From a virus, in the IMG/VR virus record IMGVR_UViG_3300026488_000055, positions 1-21,520 of that record: 21,520 nucleotides of DNA; one strand, given 5' to 3'. A program made the position numbers and the translations under genes. Positions 14,249 through 21,232 of the stretch are shown piece by piece; within the stretch, counting starts at the first letter, position 1, and each line of letters opens with the position of its first letter. The notes beneath the pieces are model-generated. The model did no database searches. It was given only the letters and a program-made list of their open reading frames with translations, and was not told where the DNA came from.

Positions 14249-14599
14249 TTAAATAATGTATTCTAAAACCATATTAAAAACCATAAAGTTATCTCTAAAA
14301 TAAATCCACAAAACTTTATCCTTGAAATTGAAACAATACAAGTTAGGAGTTGCTAAAATTGATACATCAGGAAAAAAATCATAAAAGTAAAATTCTTGTG
14401 GAATTTCAAAATTATTTAGATTAATAACATTATACCCTAAATATTCACTTCCAAAATGTTTTTTTAACCATTCATCAATATGCCCTATTAAATTGTCTTC
14501 ATCTCTATTTTCCAGAATTTTATTTTTCATAAAATCCATCAATTCTGTAAAGTTATTATCCAAATACTCTTGGAGTTTTTTTCCTGTTTGAAAAGTCAT
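14249..14599 (-). CDS. Small unknown protein
   Basis: 116 residues, not recognised. N-terminal helix (GKKLQEYLDNNFTELMDFMK) and an aromatic-rich beta-like C-terminal half (FYFYDFFPDVSILATPNLYC, FKDKVLWIYFRDNFMVFNMV). It begins immediately after the stop codon of the nuclease gene, with the Shine-Dalgarno sequence AAGGAG inside the end of that gene, so the two are likely co-translated. Confidence 0.55.
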   Translation of the reverse strand: MTFQTGKKLQEYLDNNFTELMDFMKNKILENRDEDNLIGHIDEWLKKHFGSEYLGYNVINLNNFEIPQEFYFYDFFPDVSILATPNLYCFNFKDKVLWIYFRDNFMVFNMVLEYII

Positions 14600-15112
14600 T
14601 TAGCAATCTCCTTTCTTTTTCATAATTTTAATGTATTCTAATAAAAAATCATCAAATTTTACAATTTTAAAATCACCAAGTTTAACAAACTCATTTATTT
14701 TTAAATCAAAATCTTTTGTATTCCAAAAAACAAAATCATCAGTCCTATTTCCTTTAAAAACAAGGATAGGAATTAAATTTTTTAAATCACTTTTTAAAAT
14801 TTGATTATTCCAAATGTTATATAATTTTTTTACTTTATTATTTAACAATGTATTTAAAGTTAAATCCTTAAAATCCTTATGAAATTTGCATTCAATATGA
14901 AATGGAAAAAAGTTCTTTAAAATGTTTAATTGAATATCTCCTGATGAATCATTAAAAGTTCCTGATGAGAAATCTCGTTTTGGGATTACTTGTTCGTTTT
15001 CACCAATACTTTTAAAGAGTTCTTTATACTTTTCACAATTTTCTAAAAAAGTTTTATGTAATTTATCAGCAACTTTATTTTCAAAACTTTTTCCTTTTTG
15101 TTTTCTATACAC
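14600..15112 (-). CDS. PD-(D/E)XK nuclease, Holliday-junction-resolvase-like, GTG start
   Basis: 170 residues. The catalytic pattern is present in order: an N-terminal helix KGKSFENKVADKLHK with E11, SSGDIQ with D59, and FHIECKFHKD with E74-C-K76, the (D/E)xK pair on adjacent strands. This arrangement (helix Glu, then GD, then ExK within about 80 residues) fits archaeal Hjc-like and related resolvases or repair nucleases acting on branched DNA. SSGTFND before the GD also fits. In a phage it would resolve recombination intermediates before packaging. The frame has no ATG near the start; GTG 15112 with AAAGGTG about 8 nt upstream is used, just after the preceding stop codon. Confidence 0.75.
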   Translation of the reverse strand: MYRKQKGKSFENKVADKLHKTFLENCEKYKELFKSIGENEQVIPKRDFSSGTFNDSSGDIQLNILKNFFPFHIECKFHKDFKDLTLNTLLNNKVKKLYNIWNNQILKSDLKNLIPILVFKGNRTDDFVFWNTKDFDLKINEFVKLGDFKIVKFDDFLLEYIKIMKKKGDC

Positions 15113-15113
15113 A

Positions 15114-15557
15114 CTACAACACCTTTACTTTTAAGGTATCATGTAAATAATCCAACATTGCTAAAAACTCATTTGTTTTGTCAATGGATAATTTTTTTGT
15201 CATTTTACTCAAAATTGGTTTTATTTGTCCTGATATTTCTGATTTATAAACTCTTTTTCCATTGTAATATCCTAATATTGCATACTTATCTGCTAAAGTT
15301 GATTTAATTTCTTTTAGTTTATTTAAAATCTCATCTTCAGTTATTCCTATAATAGTTGCCACAATTTGAAACAATCTTCCTTTACTTAAAAAAATGCTTT
15401 TTCGTCCTGCAGTTAAATCTTTCCCTAATTCATCAATAAAACTTTCTAAATAATAACATTTATATTCTTCTGAAAAAGATTGATAATTTTTAGCAATTTC
15501 ATCAATGTAAAATCCTTCAAACTCATCTTTCAAAACATACAATCTTGGTTTTTCCAT
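15114..15557 (-). CDS. Unknown protein
   Basis: 147 residues, not recognised. Largely helical (FEGFYIDEIAKNYQSFSEEY, LFQIVATIIGITEDEILNKL, TNEFLAMLDYLHDTLKVKVL), with a short strand region YAILGYYNGKRVYKSEI. A strong AAAGGAGG site overlaps the end of the upstream gene. It sits next to the nuclease gene, stop to start within 2 nt, so a DNA-metabolism link is possible but not shown. Confidence 0.55.
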   Translation of the reverse strand: MEKPRLYVLKDEFEGFYIDEIAKNYQSFSEEYKCYYLESFIDELGKDLTAGRKSIFLSKGRLFQIVATIIGITEDEILNKLKEIKSTLADKYAILGYYNGKRVYKSEISGQIKPILSKMTKKLSIDKTNEFLAMLDYLHDTLKVKVL

Positions 15558-15571
15558 TTTTAAACCTCCTT

Positions 15572-16849
15572 TTATATACTCATTGATTTTTTCATCTTAA
15601 CGAAATTCAAAAATAAATTCAAATTTTTTCCATCACTTGATTTTACAATAATTTTATCATTACTTTTTCTAATACTTTCAAAAAGTAATTTTAATCTTTC
15701 TTCTATTGTTTTTAAATTAGGAAATACAAAAAATATTTTTTTAGAATCATTAAAACTTATAAATTGCTCTAAAAATTTTTCAAAAGTTTCATTAAGAATA
15801 TTTTTTGTATAATTATCATCAATATTTTCAAAGGGAGAATTCACAATATTAAAAAATTCACTATAATCAAAATACAATGTTAAATTTTCAGAATGTTTCT
15901 TAAATTCAATAAAATCAATATAAGGAGAAACAGGAATACTTATACTTTCAAAATTTTTTAGCATATCTTTATTTGTTGTTAAAAAAGTATTAACTTTTTT
16001 AAAACTAAAATTATTAAAATCTATTTCAAATGCCCCACAATTTTTTATTTTTTCTATATTCATATTTGGAATTAATAAGAGAGAATCTATTTTTATGTTT
16101 TTTACATTTTCAAACTGCACATTCTCAATTCTTTTCTTATCAAATTCTAATGTATTACTTTTTAAAAAAACACTTGAAACATTTTTTATAATTAAATCTT
16201 TAATCCACAAATTGTTTAGAGTAAATTGTATTGATATTTCATTACAATTCTCTATTATTAAATCAAAACTATCAGTTGTTGAGTTTTGAATAAAGAAATT
16301 TTGTTTTGTTTTTAAATTTTCAATTTTTACTTTTTTATGTTCTTTTATGAATTCTTCTTCAATTTCTAAATAAAATTTATATTCATCTAAATATTCATTG
16401 ATTTTACTAAAATCAAGTTTATCTGTTTTTCCTGAAACTATATTGAATATTCTGTGATAATCAAAAGAGAAATCCTTTTTTGGAATTTCTAAATGAGTTA
16501 ACAATTCAACCAATGCTTCAAATGATATATCATCTATATTAAATTTATTAGCAACAATTTTTGAATTATTTTTAAATTCTATATTTTTTAAGTATAAAAC
16601 ATTTAATAAATCAACTCTTAAAGTCTTCTCAAAAACAATTTTATTACTATTAATTTTCAATTCATCAATTATTTCATCTTTAAATTGTTCACTATCATAA
16701 TCAATAACAACTTCTTTATCGTTAACTTCATTTTCTATTTTAATTTCTATTCCATTTAATCTTGCTTTGTCTGTGTTTAAAATTGTTAGTATAGATTTTT
16801 CAATATCTTTAAAATTCTCTCCACCATTTAGTTCGAATGTGTGTTTCAT
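15572..16849 (-). CDS. Large unknown beta-rich (solenoid-like) protein, related to the protein at 9841-10638
   Basis: 425 residues, no family recognised. Residues about 75-105 and 175-275 are regular short strands (NVLYLKNIEFKNNSKIVANK, LWIKDLIIKNVSSVFLKS, IENVQFENVKNIKIDSLLLI, EKIKNCGAFEIDFNN), suggesting a solenoid. A module with the core FDY-xx-xFNIV occurs twice (FSFDYHRIFNIV at 127-138 and LYFDYSEFFNIV at 325-336). A similar LYFDYIFLDL ends the 265-residue protein near gp13, and NVLYLKNIEFKNN parallels its NNLYLKNLNFEN. The two are probably paralogues. Acidic and Lys-rich, with no signal peptide or membrane segment. It could be a virion component or a host-interaction protein; nothing decides. 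Confidence 0.6.
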   Translation of the reverse strand: MKHTFELNGGENFKDIEKSILTILNTDKARLNGIEIKIENEVNDKEVVIDYDSEQFKDEIIDELKINSNKIVFEKTLRVDLLNVLYLKNIEFKNNSKIVANKFNIDDISFEALVELLTHLEIPKKDFSFDYHRIFNIVSGKTDKLDFSKINEYLDEYKFYLEIEEEFIKEHKKVKIENLKTKQNFFIQNSTTDSFDLIIENCNEISIQFTLNNLWIKDLIIKNVSSVFLKSNTLEFDKKRIENVQFENVKNIKIDSLLLIPNMNIEKIKNCGAFEIDFNNFSFKKVNTFLTTNKDMLKNFESISIPVSPYIDFIEFKKHSENLTLYFDYSEFFNIVNSPFENIDDNYTKNILNETFEKFLEQFISFNDSKKIFFVFPNLKTIEERLKLLFESIRKSNDKIIVKSSDGKNLNLFLNFVKMKKSMSI

Positions 16850-16861
16850 ACCTTTACCTTA

Positions 16862-17059
16862 TCAAATTTCTTTTTCTTTGTCAATTTTTTCTTCACTAAA
16901 AACTGGAATTAAAACTTCATCACCCATTTTAAAATTCTTTTTCTCGTTTGTTTCATAAAAAAATTGTTTTGCTTCATCTATTGATAAATTAGACATTCCC
17001 CTTAAAACTCCTTCAACAGTATCACCTTCTTTAAATTTATACTTTTTAAATTTTACCAT
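16862..17059 (-). CDS. Mini LysM-domain protein
   Basis: 65 residues, almost exactly one LysM domain: KYKFKEGDTVEGVLRGMSNL at 6-25, a central helix SIDEAKQFFYETNE, and MGDEVLIPVF at 45-54, matching the Y-x-V-xx-GDT ... N ... G-xx-L-xIP pattern. LysM binds peptidoglycan glycan chains in cell-wall proteins and also occurs as a structural clamp in phage baseplate proteins (T4 gp53, P2 gpX-like). No signal peptide, so a baseplate or tail-assembly role is more likely than secretion. It begins 6 nt after the polymerase C-terminal gene ends. Confidence 0.72.
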   Translation of the reverse strand: MVKFKKYKFKEGDTVEGVLRGMSNLSIDEAKQFFYETNEKKNFKMGDEVLIPVFSEEKIDKEKEI

Positions 17060-17065
17060 TTTTCT

Positions 17066-18151
17066 CTATCCAAATAATTTTTTAGATTTTTGGACAAGGT
17101 TATGTTTAATAAAAGGATTTTTATCAGTTTTTATAACATCATAAATATTTTTCAATTCACTTATTATCAGTTTGAAAATTTTATTTCGTTCAGGTTTAAT
17201 ATCAAATTTGTTAAAAATCTCTTTATCTTTCCAAGCAATCACTTTCACATCATCAATATTAAACAATTTTAAAATTTTCTTATCAGTTGTTGTTATATAA
17301 ATATATTTTACAATATCTCCTTGTTTAATCTTTTCTAAAGGAAGTTTGTATTCATCTATTAAAATATTATAAATCAAGGATGCTTTAATATGCTGTGGAG
17401 TTGCTTTTTGGAATGTGTAAATTCCATTTTTTTTCATAATTTGATAACTCTCAAGTTTATTAACCTTTGAACTAACTGCTAAATCATCTATAGATAATTT
17501 TTTTAATACAAGATTTTTCAATTCTTTATAATAATGTAATGCTTTTGTGTGGTCTTTTTCCATCAATGAATTCAAAATATTTTTTAATGTTGGTTTTATC
17601 TTTTCAGGTGTTGATGATTTTATCAAATCTAAATTTCTTGCTTTTAGAGAAGTTTCAGTATAAAAATCTCCATCATAATATTTTTTCATTATGTATTTCT
17701 TCTTCACTTCCAAAAACAAAGTATAATCTGATAATAATTCAAATTCCATCTCAATTGTTTCATCAAAACTATTAAGACTTTCAAGTCCTCGTTTAATAAT
17801 TTTCTTTATTAAATTTTCAATCTTACTTATTTCTTCTTTTACTATTTTAAATTGTTCAGTTTTTGATAATTGCTTAAAGTTTGGAATTTTTTTATTTAAA
17901 TAATCACCCAATAATACAAAAATTGAATCTGTATCAGAATAATTGATTTTATACCCTTCTTTTTCAAGATATTTTATTACCAATTTAAGAACATATCTAC
18001 CACCTGCAGTTATTGACATTGCAGAATTTATATTAAAATACTTAAAATGCACATTTGCTTGTGCTCCATAAAACCCATTAATAAAAGTTTTATATGCTAA
18101 ATTGTGCAAATGTGCATCATTATATTGGTTAATTAATTCATTCTTTTTCAT
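17066..18151 (-). CDS. gp43B: Family B DNA polymerase, C-terminal half (motifs B and C, thumb), T4 gp43-like
   Basis: 361 residues carrying the rest of the polymerase domain. Motif B is KTFINGFYGAQAN (K21, N25, Y28, G29), followed by FKYFNINSAMSITAGGRYVL, as in T4 gp43. Motif C is YSDTDS (Y71-S76) with metal-binding D73 and D75. EVKKKYIMKKYY at about 157-168 corresponds to the KxY/KKRY element contacting primer DNA; the remainder is thumb. It has its own ATG and an AGGTGAG Shine-Dalgarno site, so it is a separate translation product. It should assemble with the 516-residue half, as the split falls between the two helices of the fingers. Confidence 0.92.
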   Translation of the reverse strand: MKKNELINQYNDAHLHNLAYKTFINGFYGAQANVHFKYFNINSAMSITAGGRYVLKLVIKYLEKEGYKINYSDTDSIFVLLGDYLNKKIPNFKQLSKTEQFKIVKEEISKIENLIKKIIKRGLESLNSFDETIEMEFELLSDYTLFLEVKKKYIMKKYYDGDFYTETSLKARNLDLIKSSTPEKIKPTLKNILNSLMEKDHTKALHYYKELKNLVLKKLSIDDLAVSSKVNKLESYQIMKKNGIYTFQKATPQHIKASLIYNILIDEYKLPLEKIKQGDIVKYIYITTTDKKILKLFNIDDVKVIAWKDKEIFNKFDIKPERNKIFKLIISELKNIYDVIKTDKNPFIKHNLVQKSKKLFG

Positions 18152-18161
18152 TATCTCACCT

Positions 18162-18395
18162 TTATTCTTCGTATTTTATTATTCTATTCACTGGAACAAT
18201 TATTTCAACATCAACTTTTTCAGGATTAGGCACGACTTCATATTGTTTTGTTTCTGGATTTATTTTTTGTGTGTAATTTTGTCTTTCCATTTTACCTTTT
18301 ATCTTAACCATTTTGACTGTTGTATTTGGTAAAGTATAATCTTCCAAATTCTCAACTTCAATAGGTTCATAAGAATACAAATAAATCTTTGCCAT
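18162..18395 (-). CDS. Unknown 77-residue protein interposed in the split polymerase gene
   Basis: 77 residues, not recognised. It has a clear AAGGAG site 8 nt before its ATG, which supports translation. The sequence is beta-like and contains an IYLYSYEPIEVENLEDYTLP start, TTVKMVKIKGKMERQ, and a VEIIVPVNRIIKYEE end; it is not recognisable as polymerase fingers, intein or homing endonuclease. It lies 36 nt after the exonuclease half and 10 nt before the motif B/C half. It may be an unrelated insertion or a small partner of the split enzyme. Confidence 0.65.
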   Translation of the reverse strand: MAKIYLYSYEPIEVENLEDYTLPNTTVKMVKIKGKMERQNYTQKINPETKQYEVVPNPEKVDVEIIVPVNRIIKYEE

Positions 18396-18431
18396 TTTTC
18401 AATCTCCTTTTTGAAAAAATTAAATTCAATT

Positions 18432-19982
18432 TTATTTAAATTCTCGTATTTTTTGTTCAAGTTCTTTTTCTCTTCTTTTCCATTTCTTTCTTTCATTAAA
18501 CATAAATGAAATCATTTTTGGAATTATACCATAAATTTTTCTACTTGTAAAATCAAAATTTGGTGTCATACATAAATCATATTTTTTTAACAATGGAGTG
18601 ATATATTTTTCAACAAAATCTAAATCAAGTAAAACATCTTCTCGTTCAAGTGATTTTATTTTTGATAACATTTTTCTTTTCATTTTTAAAACTTCATCAG
18701 GTAATTCTTCATCAGAAATTAAAGTTTCTAAACTTATATTATAAGACCTAATCTGGTTAGGATAACTTGAAGTAATATCAAATACAGCAACCCATTCATA
18801 TTCTCCTGCTTTTGGTTGTTTTACATATCCACCTGGATATGATGGTCGTTGTTTACTTTGTTTATTCTCTAATCGTGGAATTAATTTTTCTTTATACATA
18901 AAAAATTCTAATAAACTTTCTGCAGGTGCTATTGTTCCTAATGCTTTATCAAAATTTATCAAAGTAAGGTATGAATACTCAATTACAAACTTTAAAATAT
19001 GAGATTTTTGTTCAAGTAAATCAATCAACTCAACATCTTTAAAGTTATATTTCATATACAAATCAAAATCATTTTCATACAAATTTGTCAAATTTCCTTC
19101 ATACTCAACTTTACCTTCTCCTAATTCGTGTTTTGCAACATAATCGAGTTTATATGATGGAAGTTTTTTAAAAGAGAATTTTTTATAAAGTTCTAAATAG
19201 TCCAAAATGGAAATTCCTAAAATGTAATTCAATTTGTTTAAATCAACAAATTTTGAAAGATTATTCATTTTCTCTTTTAAAGTTAAATTAAATGGTATTA
19301 AATTTGCAAATAACATATACATATCTTTAGGAAATAATTTTTTTATCCTGTTAGCAATATAATACATATCATATTCAAGAATATTCCAACCCGTAATAAT
19401 GTGTGGTTTATAAACAGAAATAAATTTTACAAATGAATATAATAATTCTCTTTCATCTTTGCATACTTTTTTCTTTGTAATCCCTTTAAATTCATTTGCT
19501 ATTTCAAACTCTCTTGTTGTGAATGTAAAAAATTGTTTATTTTTTCCAATTTCTTTTACTGTTATAACAGAAATAGGAAATTCAGCATCTTTTGCTTCAG
19601 GAAAAACAGAATTGTCTTGTCCTGTATATACTTCAATGTCCAAAGATAAAATTTTCATTTTATCAAATTGTTGTTTTAATTTATCTTTTGTTTTTGAATA
19701 TTCTTTAAACAAAAACAATCTATCTTCATTAAATCCATATACAGGTAAATTAGAATTTACATGTGATTGTTTAGTATCATTGTATTCTTTCCAATCATCA
19801 AAAGTCTTTGGAGCAAGTGGTCGTAAAGCAGGATAAGATTTTATATTTGATTTCCCTTTTGTTAAAGGAAAAAATAAAATTTTTGGAAGTGGTAAAATTT
19901 CCATTTTATCAATGAATTTTTCATCAAGGTATCTAAAAAATATCTTTGAACCAAATTTTTTATAATATGTGTAATATTTCAT
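18432..19982 (-). CDS. gp43A: Family B DNA polymerase, N-terminal half (3'-5' exonuclease and motif A), T4 gp43-like
   Basis: 516 residues. Exo I is SLDIEV with D115 and E117; Exo II is TGWNILEYD (N200, D205); Exo III is YNFKD (Y312, D316). YPGGYVKQPKAGEY (382-395) matches the T4-type FPGAFVKEP element. Motif A is FDITSSYPNQIRSYNISLET with catalytic D402. The protein ends with IPKMISFMFNERKKWKRREK, the first fingers helix, and then stops at REFK. All exonuclease and motif A residues are intact, but motifs B and C are absent and lie in the gene at 17066-18151. Its ATG overlaps the stop of the upstream membrane protein by ATGA. Confidence 0.93.
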   Translation of the reverse strand: MKYYTYYKKFGSKIFFRYLDEKFIDKMEILPLPKILFFPLTKGKSNIKSYPALRPLAPKTFDDWKEYNDTKQSHVNSNLPVYGFNEDRLFLFKEYSKTKDKLKQQFDKMKILSLDIEVYTGQDNSVFPEAKDAEFPISVITVKEIGKNKQFFTFTTREFEIANEFKGITKKKVCKDERELLYSFVKFISVYKPHIITGWNILEYDMYYIANRIKKLFPKDMYMLFANLIPFNLTLKEKMNNLSKFVDLNKLNYILGISILDYLELYKKFSFKKLPSYKLDYVAKHELGEGKVEYEGNLTNLYENDFDLYMKYNFKDVELIDLLEQKSHILKFVIEYSYLTLINFDKALGTIAPAESLLEFFMYKEKLIPRLENKQSKQRPSYPGGYVKQPKAGEYEWVAVFDITSSYPNQIRSYNISLETLISDEELPDEVLKMKRKMLSKIKSLEREDVLLDLDFVEKYITPLLKKYDLCMTPNFDFTSRKIYGIIPKMISFMFNERKKWKRREKELEQKIREFK

Positions 19983-20416
19983 TTATCCTGTTCCTTTTTC
20001 TCATTTAATTTCTCTTGAATTATTTTATCTAAATATTTCAAACTTTTATTTGGAATTTTAGAAATAAGTTCAGTATTTTCTTTTGTTAAAATTGTATTTG
20101 CCGTAAACATTTCAACTATGCTTGTTTTTGAAGGAATTACTAAAAGCAATAAAGTTATAATTGCAAATACAATTCCAATTTTTCTAAAAATTTTCAAATA
20201 AAAATTCTTAATTGTTTTTTGTGATTCTATAATTTCATTATTTTTTTCAACAAATTTAAAAAGTGCATTTCTTCTTAATTCATCTTGGTATTCTAAAAAA
20301 TTTATAAAAACAAAAATCCCCATTATTATTGAAACCACTCCAACCAAAATCCATAAAATAAATAAAATTTCTTTTAAAGATGGTAAAAATGCCAAAAGAA
20401 ACCACCATTTGAACAT
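19979..20416 (-). CDS. Small membrane protein, paralogue A
   Basis: 145 residues. The N-terminal hydrophobic stretch (MFKWWFLLAFLPSLKEILFI to about residue 41) spans the membrane once or twice; a charged helix follows and then another segment IGIVFAIITLLLLVIPSK (about 78-95). The C-terminus (FTANTILTKENTELISKI, PNKSLKYLDKIIQEKLNE) is almost identical to that of the gene at 21233-21520. Proteins with a TM-IPSK-...-helix layout recur in phages without known function; a holin or membrane-regulator role is only a guess. Strong AGGAGG site. Its stop overlaps the polymerase start. Confidence 0.7.
   Translation of the reverse strand: MFKWWFLLAFLPSLKEILFILWILVGVVSIIMGIFVFINFLEYQDELRRNALFKFVEKNNEIIESQKTIKNFYLKIFRKIGIVFAIITLLLLVIPSKTSIVEMFTANTILTKENTELISKIPNKSLKYLDKIIQEKLNEKKEQDK
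20001..20074 (-). repeat. Near-identical repeat in membrane paralogue A (matches 21246-21319)
   Basis: By direct comparison 72 of 74 positions match 21246-21319. It encodes the C-terminal TELISKIPNKSLKYLDKIIQ region and part of the stop-proximal end. Such low divergence relative to the rest of the two genes implies recent duplication or gene conversion. Confidence 0.85.
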
Positions 20417-20417
20417 T
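20376..20417 (-). repeat. 5'-end repeat of membrane paralogues A and B (matches 20810-20851)
   Basis: 39 of 42 positions match 20810-20851. It encodes the shared start MFKWWFLLxFLPSL of paralogues A and B, and it supports the ATG start chosen for B. Confidence 0.8.
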
Positions 20418-20418
20418 T

Positions 20419-20850
20419 TTATTTTCCTCCTTCATCCAAATTCTCTTGGATTATTTTATCTAAATATTTCAAATTTTTATTTGGAACTTTAGAAATAAAA
20501 TATTCAGCATTATTTTTTGTTAAAAACACTTTTGATGCAAAAATCATTTCAAGATAACTTGTTTTAGATGGAATTATTAAAAGCAATAAAGATACAATTA
20601 CAAACAAAATACCAAATCTTTTAAAAACATTTATTTGAAAGTTTCTTATTATTTTAAATGATTTTTCAATTTTATCCATTCTTTTCAATCCATAAATTAC
20701 ATCTTTTCTTAATTCTTCTTGATATTCTAAAAAATTTACAAAATTAGCAAAAAGCATTACCATTAAAATTATCCCTATAAAAATCCACAAAACAGATAAA
20801 ATTGCTTTTAAAGATGGTAAAAACACCAAAAGAAACCACCATTTAAACAT
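20419..20850 (-). CDS. Small membrane protein, paralogue B
   Basis: 143 residues from ATG 20850. A TTG at 20865 could extend it by five residues, but the sequence from ATG begins MFKWWFLLVFLPSLKAIL, the same as paralogue A, so the ATG is preferred; a GAGGGGTG element lies upstream. Two hydrophobic regions (residues about 4-42 and FGILFVIVSLLLLIIPSK) and the C-terminal KVPNKNLKYLDKIIQENLDE repeat the pattern of A and C. It ends 2 nt before paralogue A starts. Confidence 0.7.
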   Translation of the reverse strand: MFKWWFLLVFLPSLKAILSVLWIFIGIILMVMLFANFVNFLEYQEELRKDVIYGLKRMDKIEKSFKIIRNFQINVFKRFGILFVIVSLLLLIIPSKTSYLEMIFASKVFLTKNNAEYFISKVPNKNLKYLDKIIQENLDEGGK

Positions 20851-20888
20851 TCTCACACCCCTCAAAATTTATTCATTTGTTTTTTATT

Positions 20889-21230
20889 TTAATCTTCCAT
20901 CATAAATTTTTTCATTTTAATAAAATTTGAAACTAACACTGCTTGTTCATCAGTAACTGATTTTAAAATTTTATCTTCATCTTTTTCAATTTTATTATTC
21001 CCATTTTCAATTTTATTCTCTATTTCAATCTTATTTTTTTCAAACTTAATTTTATTTTTTTGAGATTCAAGGATTATCTCCTTTCTAATTTTTGCATTTT
21101 GTTCTAAAATTTTTATAACGGTGTAAATAGAAAACACTATAAAAATAATTATAATAAATACACCTAAAAGCAAAAGATTTTGTGGAGAGAATAAATTCAT
21201 TAAAAACCATTCCCATTCAGTTTTACACAT
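20889..21230 (-). CDS. Membrane-anchored coiled-coil protein
   Basis: 113 residues. One transmembrane helix (LLLLGVFIIIIFIVFSIYTV, about 16-37) follows a short N-terminus with tryptophans, then a long Lys/Glu/Asn helix (KNKIKFEKNKIEIENKIENG onward) likely to be a coiled coil. It lacks the C-terminal NKSLKYLDKIIQE block of its neighbours, so it is not a full paralogue, but its arrangement (N-terminal TM then charged helix) is similar. AGGAGG lies upstream of ATG 21230, overlapping the end of paralogue C. Confidence 0.65.
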   Translation of the reverse strand: MCKTEWEWFLMNLFSPQNLLLLGVFIIIIFIVFSIYTVIKILEQNAKIRKEIILESQKNKIKFEKNKIEIENKIENGNNKIEKDEDKILKSVTDEQAVLVSNFIKMKKFMMED

Positions 21231-21232
21231 TT

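Noticed and set aside
18152-18431. Intein or group I intron in the polymerase gene
   Set aside because: No splice-junction residues or LAGLIDADG motif are visible, and the insert has its own start and stop codons.
18431-18440. TTTAAATAAA before the 77-residue gene as a late promoter
   Set aside because: It coincides with the Phe-Lys-stop end of the upstream gene, so in this composition it is readily explained by coding sequence.
18299-18496. 65-residue minus-strand frame linking the polymerase half and the 77-residue gene
   Set aside because: It is an out-of-frame reading of the end of the exonuclease half and the start of the next gene, with no ribosome site. It does not restore a continuous polymerase.
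17066-19982. Polymerase halves as a pseudogene caused by frameshift
   Set aside because: Each half has its own start and ribosome site, all catalytic residues are intact, and a separate translated gene lies between them. A simple frameshift would not give this arrangement.
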